Assembly (NCBI RefSeq): GCF_964340395.1
Contig: NC_135565.1
Coordinates: 16,568,209-16,632,208, forward strand
From: Glandiceps talaboti
Taxonomy: Eukaryota > Hemichordata > Enteropneusta > Spengelidae
Direction of reading: 5' to 3'
DNA: 64,000 nucleotides
Under the pieces are notes generated by a model. That model searched no databases. It saw only the letters and a list, made by a program, of their open reading frames with translations, and was not told the DNA's origin. Positions 1-12,365 of the stretch are shown here, one piece after another. Within the stretch, counting starts at the first letter, position 1, and every line of letters begins with the position of its first letter. A program made the position numbers and the translations under genes.

Positions 1-2318
1 AACCAATGGTTTCTCCTTTTATTCATAGAATGTAATATCAGTTACATATTTCCAATCTCCTCACCTTGAACAATTTCTCAAGAACTCATAAAAAACAACA
101 ACAAAAAAACAACAACAATGGGCCAGTCGACACAGTATGACACAAACACAACCATCCCCCATAAATATCACAAAATTAGTAGAGGGGACAAGAGCAGAGT
201 TTTGGTGTAATCGTTCCAATTGTAATACAAGCATGAAAGTCGGCCTGAATATTCGTAACGGATTATTCTTTTCATCCACTGGATTGGACATTTGAAAATC
301 AAAGATGGCGGTCATTTTCCAAGATGGCCGTCATAATATATCGTTGATTTTCATATTATACCTATGACTTGTCAGAGTTGTTTGATTTTGGTGATCTCAG
401 TATATATGATTTCAACCATTCTAAAGTCGATTTTATGAACCAAACATAAAAAAGGGAATGTTAACGCCATTCCAGGAAATAGATGTATTTTTGTAAACTT
501 TGGGTTCTTGTGAATAATTTCATGATTTCACATCATATAATTTTTGTGCGATTGCAAAAAAACACTAAATTAAACTCTATATCACCTCTATGTTCTCACT
601 CTGGTCCACCATTGCATCGTGGGAGATTTTGAAGACATACATATTCTTTAGATAAATAGTTTATAGGCTGAGAATATAAATAATAAATCTCAAATCCTTT
701 TATCTTTATAATATTTATACGTCCATACAGCGTTAAGGTTTTAATCGACACAAATCCAATCTCACTGTAAGGGTTAAAAGTGACATAATGAAATATCACT
801 CATAGATCTAATTACAAGTTTTAGATGAAGTTAGATAAGATATGTCGCACCAGTGGGTGGTCGACGTACACATGCAGTTACTATGGCAACGATGTTATTA
901 AGGTGGGATAGAGGTTGGTTCAACTCAACCAGGTTCTTGATCTATTGGAGTATTAATTACATCAACAAATTGGTGGTCTCAATCCACGTCTAACTGCACA
1001 TTTACTCAGTTACTCAACAGACGTCATTTCTCCAGGGTCAGATTATTTTCAGATTTATAGAAATATAAACTCAAGACAGCTTTCTTAAAATAGAATAGCG
1101 TGGATAGAATATCGCAATATGCCAGATGAAGTTGGTGCTGTTGGTTTATAGTGATATGACGTACGTCTGTGCATAGTAAGACGATGACGTCATGTTCTAT
1201 AATTAGCCTGTGTTTAAAAGAAACATTAAATCGTGGTATGTTGTCTTAATAATGTTATTCTTTCCTGTTCTGTAGTAAATATAATTTATAATGTTTATGT
1301 GTTTTTCTCTAGAACTCGTGTTTTCCTGCTCCTTCCTCTGCTATCCATTTATGATCATGTTTTATAGTCTCGTACTATCTGTGATATCGAATTTGAAGAT
1401 CTCATGCTACCCGTTGCATCGAATTTCAAGATCTCTCTTAGTCTAGTACCATCCGTGGCATCGAAACAAAAATAAACAACAACTCCACATAATATGCATG
1501 TGTTGTTTATTTATTTGTTTGTTTTTGTATTTATACTAACTAAGCCTGAGCCCCCTGTGATCAATAAACTCTTTGCACACAAAAAACTGAAGTGATAACG
1601 AGGCTCTTGGCCTTGGTGATCACCGGGTTGTAATTATTTCCTTGCATAATGCATTGTTCAAAAAATACCATCGCCTTCAAGTCTCAAACAAAAAATTTAT
1701 TACAACAGAAAGAATAAATTTCTTGAATCCATCCTGTCGAATATTCAGACATGTGGCTAATCTAAATTTAGTCTCGGTTACCCAGACTCTCGTCGTTGGG
1801 GGCTACCCTCCTGGTGAGAAAGAGTCTAGGCAATGAGTCTGGATAATCGAGACTATCAACCTAGTAGGTAGTGAACCTTGAAATTTACGTCATACAATTT
1901 GTGAGGTCACGAGAGGTCACGAGACCACCACCTGTGATGTGAACAAGGGTCAGTGTAATGGGAGGTATGTACTTGATGAAGTGTAATTACTCAAACTGTG
2001 TCTATTATGAAGACTGAGGTCTGATCTAATCAGATTGATTGACTTGGTGTTGGATTTCAAGCACGTTATCTTTTCTTGACCGTCTATTTCAAGTTGATAT
2101 TAATACCGTTTCGTGACTCGTGTTGTGGGATATTCGATATATTGTGATGATTGATCAACCCCTACGATGTATCAAGTTGATGGAGGTTTACGTTTTGATT
2201 TTTGGTATTACAAGGATGTAAAAAGAAAGGAAAGGGTAGAGGGGTGGATCGTGGAGGGAGGGTGGGTGCACGGTCCCGGGGTGTAAGGTGAAGAAGAAGG
2301 ATAAGGTGGAGGTGCATG

Positions 2319-2662
2319 TTGGTGGTGGTGGTGGTGGTGGTGGTGGTGGTTTTGGTAATGGTGTAGTCCTGCTTGCAGACTGAGTACGGGAGTCAATTCT
2401 GACATTGTCCTAGGTATATTGTCAGAACTTACCCCGTCCGCAGGCAGGACTAGTGATGAACATGGTGGTGGCTGTGGCCAAAGCGAAGGTGGTGGTAGTG
2501 GTGGTGGTGGTGGTGGTGGTGGTGGTGATGGTGGCGGTGGTGATGGCAAAGGTGGAAGTGATGGTGGTGATGGTGGTGGTGGTGGTGGTGGTGGTGGTGG
2601 TGGTGGTGGTGGTGGCGGCGGCGGTGATGATGATGGTGATGATGATGATGATGATGATGACG
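2319..2662 (+). repeat. GGT/GAT trinucleotide microsatellites
   Basis: A pure GGT run at about 2319-2350 and a longer interrupted GGT, GAT, GGC run at about 2464-2662. They create long low-complexity frames in several phases that are not genes. Confidence 0.95.
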
Positions 2663-4014
2663 ATTGCCATGTAGTGGTAATGGTAGTGGTTTGGGTGATT
2701 ACACTGGTGGAATTACAGTGGTTATGGTTGATGTTGGTGATTACGGTGTTACGGTGGTACAAGAGAAGAGGAGGACGACATAGCAAGGAACTTGGACGAT
2801 GAGGATGCCTGTATTCTCCAAGGACAGAAATATTGAATTAAATTACCAATCGAAGTTCACCAGCTGTTACTGTCGCTGTCGTCCTGACCCTGTGTTGAAA
2901 CGTTGACGTATATCCATTTCCAGTGTTACAAAATATACCATTAGTAGTAGCCTTACACGTTTTATGCAGCTGGTCAGTCTAAATCTGGTGTATTACTTTA
3001 GCTATTTTTTACAAACTAATCTACTTTTACCCTCTTGAACCAGGCTATTATTTCAATTCATATAGTTGTAATTGTCTATTTTGTAAAGTGAGTGAAATTT
3101 AGGAAGACAACGACCTGACTTGAGTAGATATGATCAACCCTAAAAATGATCACTTGAAAAACAAATGAAGTATCATTAAAAGTTATAAGGATGGAAATTT
3201 GCCATAAATGTGATGAGATGAAATTTGTAGTCTGAGACGTACACATCATGGGTGAACATCTTAATTTTCGGTGAGTGAGTTATATTGACGACACTGTGTA
3301 TTTGGAGTGTACTTCACGGGCGCATACGTTTGATATCTATCCTTCGGGAAAGAATATGTCAAGAACAATATCGAATTCTGAACCTGTTCATGTTGTCAAA
3401 ATGATTTGACAAACGCATACCCGAAATTCTCATACAGTACAATGTCACGGACAAGAGAGAACGCAAGACTGCTACGAAATCCATGACATCGGATGTTTGG
3501 GTTGGAGTATATACGGGGATTAGTATTGTTATTCACCGGGATCGTGTTACTCTCATTGACGTATCAATGCCGGTGACATTCCGATCTACTTTACTCACTA
3601 AATTTAATTTGGTAGCAATAACACAGCAATTCAGCGCATAAATGGCGACACTTTCACCGACGATAGTAGACTTGAGTCGTCGGCCATTGCAGACTGCAAA
3701 CAGGAAATAGATAATACAGCGCCCTCGCTCAAATTTGGGGTATCATCACCTCATTGTACTGTTGCTTTGTCTCGTGGTATTCTGTAGAAGTGTAAATCAG
3801 GGATGTTTTTCGTATGTCCAGGCATCAAGGAAAGCAGCAGTGCTCTATGATGAACCACTAAAACGTGGTCTGAGGATTAACCGAATAACCTATGCCATGT
3901 ATACCCCCAAGGTACACACAGACAGGAAGTAGAGCGCCACCATGGCGAACTTTTGAAAGGCCTATTCTTACATCACAACTGCTGTGTCTGATAAGCCCGA
4001 GGTGGCGAATACAA

Positions 4015-4205
4015 TAATAATAATTGTATAAACTTTATTGATCCAAAGTTAATTCGCAAATTCAAATACCGTTGCCATTTGTACAGACCCTAAGTGCCCT
4101 CGTGCTGAGGAAACCAGAGTACCCGGGGAAAATCTGCGTTGTCTGGTAGGGTCAAAACAACAGCCTTCTTGCGCACAGATCTGGGATGGGGGATCTGACT
4201 GCAGT
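4015..4205 (-). repeat. Probable SINE- or LINE-like dispersed repeat
   Basis: An ataataataatt tract next to ataaactttattgatcc looks like the 3' tail of a retroposon on the minus strand. Inside is aaaccagagtacccggggaa, a motif I associate with dispersed marine invertebrate repeats. No coding capacity seen. Confidence 0.4.
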
Positions 4206-5887
4206 GGTATTAGAACGTATTATGAAAAGATTAAAGCCAATAATTGATTTTCAAACAAAATACAGTAATAGACAGATAAAACACACTAATGGGTGAACAT
4301 CGGCAATGTCCCAGTCAACCATGTCTTGACAAAATAAACTTCGATCTACTATTCACAATACACCAGGTATGTTTTTGACCATTATTTAATATTGAAAGAA
4401 GACGATGTTGTAGACATGAGTGAAAACATTCTCTCCTTTTCTAGAATGTACATAGAGTCAAAAGTAGTCAGTGCGTTTTGTTCAACTAGTTGGTTGAGTA
4501 AAAATTATACGTGCCTTATACGTGCCCATTTTGACGCACGCAATTTACGATAGTGACGTCCTGCTTGCAGAAGTCAGGAACTCTATTTGTGACAATTAAT
4601 GTCTCTTACCTTCACCCGAATCTTAAAAGGGACATTATTAGAATCGAGTACCGTACCCCAATTGCAAGTAGGGCTAGATTTTCGATAATATTCTGTACAG
4701 TTTTCGAAAAATCAACATATTACAAATTAATACCTCAACGTGCAAGGTCATAGGCAAGATCAGCCAACGATTCGCAAGATATTGTTCAAGCGTATTGGCA
4801 GGGGTTCTTGTCACACGTTATAGGGTACATATCGCATCTTTGTCTTTAAAAGAACTTACAACTTCAACTTACCAAATTTGCAATTTTGGGGTGTTTGGTG
4901 TTAAAGTCTTTTCATGGCCAAAACTGACAAGTTAAACTGTTTGTGACTTATTTCAATCAACTAACCATTTTGTTGAATCTAACGTAATATGTTGTATATT
5001 AGTATTACTGTGGAACGTTCCATCACATCAACAGCTGTTCAAAATAAGGCATGCGCACATACTAATCATAAGTTTGCATTTTACTACCATCGATTCCAAG
5101 TTATTACGTCATGTTGAATACAAATTATATTTTAAATCCAAATCATGAAATAAGCTTGTGGTGTGTTGTGTATTTTGAATTACAACCACGAGCAATAACT
5201 CCAAACACGTATTCGAGGCATGGCTTCATACATCGCAATAATTCGAAAAATGTAGAACATAAACATTTTGAAAACGAGCACAGTAATTACGAACATACAA
5301 GCATGTGATGGTATGAAAACTAAACGAATTATATTTGGTGAAACATTTTCGGAAACATCTTTCGCCACAGGTTTAGGCATACAACAGTATAAATAATATT
5401 CAGTATATTGCAAACCTTAAAATTGATAGATTTGTACGGGACGATCAGAGGAAATTATGTCAAGTTTTATAGGTAGGGTATAAAAAATATAGCGGATGTT
5501 TGCATCACGCAACGTTAAAATAAAAACGTAATTTTTCTCGAGTTTGTTCTTTTATCAAGGGCGACTTAAGCCAAATTAGTCAATAAAACTTCACGATTTC
5601 CTCCCATATATAACGGGCAAAGTTTTGAGGAGTAATACAATCCCGCGTTTTTTATGCAGACGACACTCTGCAATGCATAGTAATTCATAGAACAATTTTC
5701 AACGTGCACAAATCGAAAAAAAAATGTTAACGGAGTAAACTGCAGTTCTTTACCACTTCCGTTCAAAAAAGAACGGAATTGCGAATTTTTTAGAAGGGGG
5801 ACATTTTTTTCTGACGGATTTTTTTAGCTGTCTGTAGAACGCCGACTGAGCCTTTGACATTTAACGTGTAGAACCATGTAACTTACA

Positions 5888-5992
5888 TGGCTTCAATTAA
5901 TGAGGTCGAACGACTTCGTGTCGACACAAAACTCATGGCTTGTCGAGAAGATCCAATTACCCGCTATGGAGTTGGAGACAGGCTAGTATTCT
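5888..5992 (+). CDS. Doubtful first exon of an unknown gene
   Basis: An ATG opens MASINEVERLRVDTKLMACR then EDPITRYGVGDRLVF before a gtatgt that could be a donor. Charged, evenly mixed composition and several CG dinucleotides set it apart from the AT-rich surroundings. I do not recognise the sequence and see no following exon. It may be chance. Confidence 0.18.
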
Positions 5993-6759
5993 GTATGTTT
6001 GTTTTATATAGTTTAGAAGACATAAATAAAATCAATATAAAACCACCCCAATAAACTAACGATTATATGTCCTTGGAAATTTAAAAAAAGTTGAGTAAAA
6101 CAAATGTAATTTTTTTGTACTTACCCAGAACAATAAGTTAAATACGAAGAGACTGTACTTGATAAATGTCATACATTTTCCTTCCACAGCCATATTGAAT
6201 TAATCCATCAAAAAATTAGCAGACGATCACTTGTGAAATTATCCCTAGAAACTGTTGCATTTCAATGCAGTGGAAATAGTCGTCAGGACTGCAACTTCAA
6301 TAATTGGCACGATAGTGATATAACTAACGTTGGTGGCGCACACCATAAATGGGGTCGTCCAGGGTATTGCATGTAAACAGTGGCAGAATCGAATAGTTGG
6401 GGTGACATGTATGTCGACCCTGCATGGGGCATTCTATACAAGTGGATGAAGTATGCCAAAGTGTAGGTAATATGTACCAAGCGACAGAACTGCATACTTG
6501 AAACACACTCTAATGTGCATAGCTGTGGTGTAATATTATTTTCGCTCTATCCCATGCACAGTAATTTGTGAGCTAATGTTCTATGCCACCCTGGAATAGA
6601 ATATTTGCTCACAAGTTACGGAATATTCCTTAGCAATCACCGACAACTGCACCAAAGTCACGTTCAATGTTAACAAACAACGGATAGAGCAGAATAAAAA
6701 ATAAGGGTTCGTTTGCAAAAAGAAACTGTTTATTTTTTTAAATTCGCCAGTGATCGATT

Positions 6760-6817
6760 GTGGTGGTGGTGGTGGTGGTGGTGGTGGTGGTGGTAGTGGT
6801 GGTGGTGGTGGTGGTGG
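6760..6817 (+). repeat. GGT microsatellite
   Basis: About 19 GGT units with one GTA interruption. Confidence 0.95.
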
Positions 6818-7825
6818 AATGGTTCAATGACTTATTGAAATGAGAGGCGACATTCTTTAACGCAAGTAGATTTTTTTTTCTGAGAGTTCAACTTTTCTTG
6901 TTTTCAAAGTTTTTTCCCCAAAATATCTGACATTATGAGAAAACCTCTCATTCCCATAATCAATGGGTAACAGGGGTTATCGAAAGGAACCATAAAAAAA
7001 TTGACAAGTCTCAAGACCATTTTAATAATCAGAAGACGTCCATCAAAACAAACAAATCGTTGCAACCAATATATTCAAACCAGACTCTCGTTCTACAATT
7101 TACAACACTTTGATATTCTGTTCTGTAATAACCGCACCCAGTATAGCTGACGTCACTGTTCAAACACAACACCGCGGCCCAAGGCAGATGATTGCCTGGC
7201 ATCTGTAACACTAACAGATGTGTTGATAGTAGGCTGCTATTTTTATAACGGATTGTATATGTTAAGTTTATACAACGGTTAGATGACTTCTACCATGACA
7301 TATGTCTTTCTTATTGACGACAGTAAGTACAATCACAAATAACGAGGCTCTCTTTAATACAGTGATGATAGATTCTGTAACGTCTCATTTTATAAGTAAT
7401 CGAAAATAATTACATCATGCAAGTAAACAACGTTGATAAACACGTGTAAATTTTATATTATGTTATTCATATTCAATTTAATACAATGATTAGTCATCAA
7501 TAAATAGTTTATGGTCACTTTAAAAACTAAACGGAACGTTGGTGTGCAAAGCTTGTGCAGTTACATTACAAGACCATGACCATGCTGATAGTCAGTTCAT
7601 AAATGTCGTCTGAGAGGGCGCTATTTCAATATCAAAAAGGGCTCAGGTACGTACATACCACTGTACCAGCTCATTCACGAATTGTGACCGTGTTTTTCAT
7701 ATCAAAATTTCACTTTATTAAACAAAAATAGATAATTTTAACTTTATCATTTACACTACTTAGACACACACAAACACAGAGACACACATAGATACATACA
7801 TACACACCTGACACAGACAGAGACA

Positions 7826-7826
<1 letters not shown>

Positions 7827-7880
<54 letters not shown>
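7827..7880 (+). repeat. CA microsatellite at the end of a mobile-element remnant
   Basis: CA dinucleotides followed by tatagcactactgacc, a degraded form of the agcactactgaacc terminus seen at 25834. Related tails sit upstream of the other two TRIM genes (19758-19850 and 32538-32640), so this piece is part of the duplicated unit. Confidence 0.85.
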
Positions 7881-7882
<2 letters not shown>

Positions 7883-8882
7883 TACCAAATGTATAGCACT
7901 ACTGACCTAAGTTCGGTTGGATGTAATATTTTTCAGATGACCCAGTCTGACCCGTACCTGTCTTCAACGATATTAGTATTCAAATCTGCACATCTGCAGA
8001 TGACCCTGTCTGACCTCTATTCAAAGACATTCATGTACACATCTACATTTGTACCAGACTTAATGTCTACCATATAGTGCCAACAGTTTGCCATAATCCA
8101 TGTCAAATAATAACTGTACAAATACTAAGTATACCAGTACAACAGAAGTGTGCATGACACTTGGCTAAATAGTTTAAATCAGTTTATATAAGTTTGGTAG
8201 ACAAACACATAAAACGATATCTTGATTTCAGTTGTACAAAGGTAACAGGGCTAGGTTGGTAGTTGCAAACACTTAGTAAACAAATGATTGATGACTGAAT
8301 TGTTTTTTTTTTAGTTTACATATCAAGTATTTCAAGTAGAATTTTATGATATGTTACTTTGAGGTTGAAATCTTCCTAATCCTCATTTTACCATACATTA
8401 TACACTGTAGAGTAAACTAAGTTAATCAACCAAAGTGACACAGATTTTGAAATAAATGGTACGCATTGTAATAGTACCATACATCATAATCGATTTTACC
8501 AACCCAGACATGATTAAAAGATGCCTGATTTTAATCACTTGCTGTGGATAAAGTTGATAAATCGCTGAATCAGATATACATGGCTACTAAATGTCTCCCA
8601 ATTTGGGAGGTAAAATGAAGTGTGTGTAGTGCAGTGATGTGTAGTGCTATAAAATGACACAGATCAGCAGATCTCTTTGGGCTAAAGAATGCAATGTTAA
8701 CCCATCTATGACAGTTTACCTTTGTCAAAGGCCCCCTTTGTCTTTGTATATACGTTATTATCCATGGTAACTAGAACAGAAAACAAACAAAACAAAGTGA
8801 GTGCAAAGAAAATTTGAACAAACTTGGGGAGTAAGATTACAGGTCCACTTTATTGGGTTGTGCTGACGATACTAAATATATC
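7881..8882 (+). other. 5' flank of TRIM copy 1
   Basis: Shares long stretches with the flanks of copies 2 and 3, such as tataagtttggtag and acttggggagt just before the start. The promoter and any 5' UTR intron are presumably here; an attacag before 8842 could be a splice acceptor but this is not proved. A large internal part present in the other copies (such as 20310-20460) is missing or rearranged. Confidence 0.5.
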
Positions 8883-11294
8883 ATGGCCACTGCAGCTCCT
8901 GCTTTGGACACCTTCCTGGCTGAATTTGGTGAGGGTTTTCTTTCTTGTTCAGTTTGTTTAGAGCAGTACAAGAATCCCAAAATACTACCATGTCAACACA
9001 CCTTTTGTCAGGATTGCTTGGTTACATTAGTCAAGAAAACTGGCAAACTAAATTGTTCTACGTGTGACACACGTGTGACACTTCCAGTAAAAGGCATGTC
9101 TGAACTGCAAGACAACTTCTTCATGAACTCATTGCTTAATCTGGTTAAAAACACAAAACCAAGTGATGTTTCAGAACCAGGGCTTTGTGAAGGATGTGAA
9201 GAAAACACAGCAACATACAGATGTGTTGACTGCAACTTAAATTTTTGCCCAAACTGTACCAAGACACACAGAAGAATGGCAATGACAAGAAACCACAATG
9301 TTGTTGAACTTGAGGAGTTCAAAGAAGTCAAAACCACTAGTCGGTTGCTACGGCAACAAAACGTCTACTGCAACATACATCCTGAGAATGCAGTCAAATA
9401 TTTCTGTGAGACCTGTCAAGTCACTATGTGTACTGACTGTGCCATGATTAAACATCGCAGTGAGAAACATGTCCACAGAGAACTCAAAGATGTGGCAGAT
9501 GAATACATCACAAAATTGACAGAATTAGTCGCAAAGCTGAGAAGGAAAGAAAAAGAAATGGAAAGATGCAGGTCAGAAGCCAAACAGACCAAAGAGAGAC
9601 TACAAGTAAAGTGTCTAGAAGACGAAACGAAGGTGAGAAAGAAAGCAGAGGAGATGGTACAGAAAATAAGGAAGGAAGAGAAGAGATTGGTAGATGAGTT
9701 GAAGACAGAGTATGGACAGAAAGTGAAAACTACTGAAGTCCAAATAGATGAATGGGAAATGAAACATGGCAATATCTCTAGTACATGTGGTTATCTAGAA
9801 ACATTCATGCATCATGGAAGTGCTGCCCAGCTGATGTCCAACAAACAAGACACAGTACGTCACATTCAAGGTCTTATCGCCATGGATACCAAACAACAAA
9901 CCAAACCTGAAGAGGTTGAGTTCAGACCCTCTGCAGACATGTCTGAGAAAGGCATGCTGGGATTACTGTACAGAAAAACACATAGTATGGATGACACTAC
10001 TAGCAGAGGCATCAAGCCTGTTGGTCATTATGTCGCCATGACAACAGCTGCGTCTAGACCCACACAGCCAACTACTGAAGAAAAGAAGTCCACAGATAGT
10101 TCTGGTAGTGGCAGTGTTGTAAAACCTAAAAGTAATGACATCTGTGCAGCACAGTGTGTTGTTGAAAATGTTCCAGCTAAGCTATTGGAAGATGAATCAG
10201 GTGACATAGTGATCAGAACCAAAGACAGCCAGGGAAGACAAGTCATACCAATACCACCTGTATCTGCTGAGATGACTAAACCGGATGGAACAAGGCAGGA
10301 TGTCAAAGTAACTGACAACAGAGATGGTACACTAGCATTCACTGTCAGAGGAGAAGTGGAAGGTAGACATCAAGTTACCATGGTGATCAGAGATCAACCA
10401 ATACCTGGATCTCCTTTTAGCATTTTTGTGAATAGAAGACTGGTGAAGATTATAGGAAAGTATGGTAGTGGGAAAGGAGAATTTGATAGTCCATACAGTG
10501 TTGCCATGAATAAAAGGAGACAACATGTGGTTGCTGAATATGGAAACAGAAAGATACAAGTAATAGACATATATGGCAATCATGTAAGAAGTTTCACATT
10601 CACACAGTTTAAGAATACCTTCTATCCAAGGGACGTAGCAGTGTCTGATGATGGTAACTATCTCATGACAGATTATAACAACCATCAAATTGTAGTAAGT
10701 GATGAGAATGGTAAACTACTCAGATGCTTTGGACAGAATAAACTGAAGTATCCACATGGGATCACTATTAGCCCTGTAGATGGCGCTGTCTATGTCACAG
10801 AATGGGATTTAAAAATAGCTGACAATACTGACAAGACAAGACACTGTGTCAGCAAATACACCCAAGATGGTAAATACATCTCAACCTTTGGTAAATTTGG
10901 AAGTGGACAGGGTGAATTCTATGGACCCAAATATCCAGCTATAAGCAGACAAGGTTTGATTTATGTACCAGACCAGAACAATAACCGTGTACAAGTATTC
11001 AATGAAGACTGCCGATTTGTATTTCAGTTTGGTCAGTTTGGAGAAGATTGTGGTCAACTGAAATGGCCAGACGGAGCAGCTGTTGACAATGCTGGCAATG
11101 TGTACATCACAGAGCAAGGTAACAAGAGAGTTCAGAAGTTCAACAGTAAAGGTAAATTCATATGTCGTATTGATAGTGATGATGCCAGACTGATGTGGCC
11201 CATGGGTGTAGCAGTAACAGATGACATACCAGCTAAGGTTATTGTGGCAGACTACCAGGGTAACTGCCTCAAGGTTTTCACACAGTTGCAGTGA
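8883..11294 (+). CDS. TRIM2/3-class TRIM-NHL protein, copy 1 (803 aa, intronless)
   Basis: Likely a RING E3 ubiquitin ligase with an NHL beta-propeller. Seen in order: C3HC4 RING at about residues 22-61 (C22, C25, C37, H39, C42, C45, C58, C61); B-box 1 at about 102-139; B-box 2 at about 162-198 (CNIH, CETC, CTDC); basic and acidic coiled coil at about 203-316; a filamin/ABP280-type Ig domain at about 420-516 ending PGSPFSI; and NHL repeats from about 519 to the end. This order is that of the TRIM2/TRIM3/TRIM71 class. I start at the ATG of MATAAP: the frame stays open ten codons upstream but without another ATG. The CDS has no intron. The linker after the RING (TRVTLPVKG) differs from copies 2 and 3, while the C-terminus matches copy 3. 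The exact orthologue, substrate or RNA target cannot be told, and a 5' UTR intron is possible. Confidence 0.93.
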   Translation: MATAAPALDTFLAEFGEGFLSCSVCLEQYKNPKILPCQHTFCQDCLVTLVKKTGKLNCSTCDTRVTLPVKGMSELQDNFFMNSLLNLVKNTKPSDVSEPGLCEGCEENTATYRCVDCNLNFCPNCTKTHRRMAMTRNHNVVELEEFKEVKTTSRLLRQQNVYCNIHPENAVKYFCETCQVTMCTDCAMIKHRSEKHVHRELKDVADEYITKLTELVAKLRRKEKEMERCRSEAKQTKERLQVKCLEDETKVRKKAEEMVQKIRKEEKRLVDELKTEYGQKVKTTEVQIDEWEMKHGNISSTCGYLETFMHHGSAAQLMSNKQDTVRHIQGLIAMDTKQQTKPEEVEFRPSADMSEKGMLGLLYRKTHSMDDTTSRGIKPVGHYVAMTTAASRPTQPTTEEKKSTDSSGSGSVVKPKSNDICAAQCVVENVPAKLLEDESGDIVIRTKDSQGRQVIPIPPVSAEMTKPDGTRQDVKVTDNRDGTLAFTVRGEVEGRHQVTMVIRDQPIPGSPFSIFVNRRLVKIIGKYGSGKGEFDSPYSVAMNKRRQHVVAEYGNRKIQVIDIYGNHVRSFTFTQFKNTFYPRDVAVSDDGNYLMTDYNNHQIVVSDENGKLLRCFGQNKLKYPHGITISPVDGAVYVTEWDLKIADNTDKTRHCVSKYTQDGKYISTFGKFGSGQGEFYGPKYPAISRQGLIYVPDQNNNRVQVFNEDCRFVFQFGQFGEDCGQLKWPDGAAVDNAGNVYITEQGNKRVQKFNSKGKFICRIDSDDARLMWPMGVAVTDDIPAKVIVADYQGNCLKVFTQLQ

Positions 11295-11304
11295 AGAGTG
11301 AACA

Positions 11305-11329
11305 GTTCTGTGTATGCAAGATACAGAAC
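11305..11329 (+). other. Possible 3' UTR stem-loop just after TRIM copy 1
   Basis: gttctgt and acagaac pair around a loop, ten bases after the stop. In copy 3 (36011-36035) the stem is longer, nine base pairs. Copy 2 has lost part of the pairing. Confidence 0.35.
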
Positions 11330-11679
11330 CACATATACTTTGAACTGTATCCATAGCAACTCAAAGATAATGAAACTAAATTAGAAAATATATGCATTGG
11401 AAAGTACAGACATTGTGGTCAGAACACTACAAGAAGTACACAAAAACACATCTGCTAAGATGATTAATTAATCACATCACTGTCTGAAGGTTTTTACATG
11501 GAGAAGAGATATGAGTCCTGTCACCCCTGTGTATGCAAATATAAAGAATAGTACACACTGAACTGTAACCATAGCAACAGACATTGAAGTACAAATGACA
11601 TGGAAAATACTGAGTTAAATACTGAATCTAGTAATCCATGACATACATGTACATGTATTATACATTGACAAAATAGGGG

Positions 11680-12365
11680 AGTTTAGGGGTGTGTTATCTA
11701 ATATTTGGGTCTAAAACGGGGTTTGCTTCTTTTAGAGGTGAACATTTGCAATGGGGTCCGCTCTACACTATTTTTGATTTTGTTTGGTCACCAGTCTAAA
11801 GTGATGTCCTGGAAGGAAACGTGACATCCACATCATAAATACTCAGCTAATTTCCTAGCTGATATAGTGCTATCATTTGCCAGTTATTAGATATATAATC
11901 AGCAGAGTATATCTAGAAATTCTTGGTTTTATATTTTGCATTCTCACAAACCAGAGCTGTTATTTCTTCTGCGACTGTAGATCATGTGATATGCATGAGG
12001 CAGTCTGATTGGTTGTTGTGTTGATATGCAAAACAATGAAATTAGCTATGCAGGAATAATCAATTTCTATGTTAATGGAACATGGCCACTTGGTGGTGTG
12101 TCTTGGACGATGCTGTAAGAGAGGCTGTGGCTTATAACGATGAGATTTTGCCCCATCATGTTGATCAACGTTGACTACACATGTGTATCACTGCATTCAT
12201 TTTTTCAAGATGGAAGCTGACGTTTTTGACCCAATGGAGCATTTGATCAACTTGTATTGTCTAAAATGGGATATCAATTTTTGGTCAAGATGGGTCTGAA
12301 ATGGGGTCTGGATTTGGCAGCATTGGACACATACCCTTACCAGAACTAAAATTGGTACCTTTCCC
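11680..12365 (+). repeat. Dispersed non-autonomous element, segment 1 copy
   Basis: Bounded by aggggtgtgttatctaat on the left and acacatacccttaccagaac on the right, which look like imperfect inverted ends. Inside are several gggtctaaaatgggg phrases. Relatives: 36380-37065 (segment 3), 24390-24780 (segment 2, interrupted) and 46365-46690 (UMPS intron 3). Confidence 0.55.

Larger units (their letters stand above)
1..7335. other. Gene-poor left flank
   Basis: No gene that I can support. It contains a diverged copy of the palindromic MITE family (about 462-625), GGT/GAT trinucleotide tracts, and a dispersed repeat with an AT-rich tail near 4015-4205. A short open stretch at 5888-6052 (MASINEVERLRVDTKLMACR) is listed separately as a doubtful exon. 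Long proline, glycine or valine frames at 2208-2800 are products of the GGT repeat. Confidence 0.6.

Noticed and set aside
2208-2802. Long proline-, glycine- and valine-rich frames on both strands
   Set aside because: They are all translations of one GGT/GAT microsatellite in different phases.
8853-8882. Ten-residue N-terminal extension MGCADDTKYI of TRIM copy 1 (and MGCTDYVEDI in copies 2 and 3)
   Set aside because: It begins at TTG with no in-frame ATG; the first ATG (MATAAP) is conserved in all three copies.
9008-11354. Several 100-157-residue frames antisense to TRIM copy 1, and their counterparts opposite copies 2 and 3
   Set aside because: Shadows of a conserved coding sequence; they carry no recognisable domain and follow the sense-strand codons.
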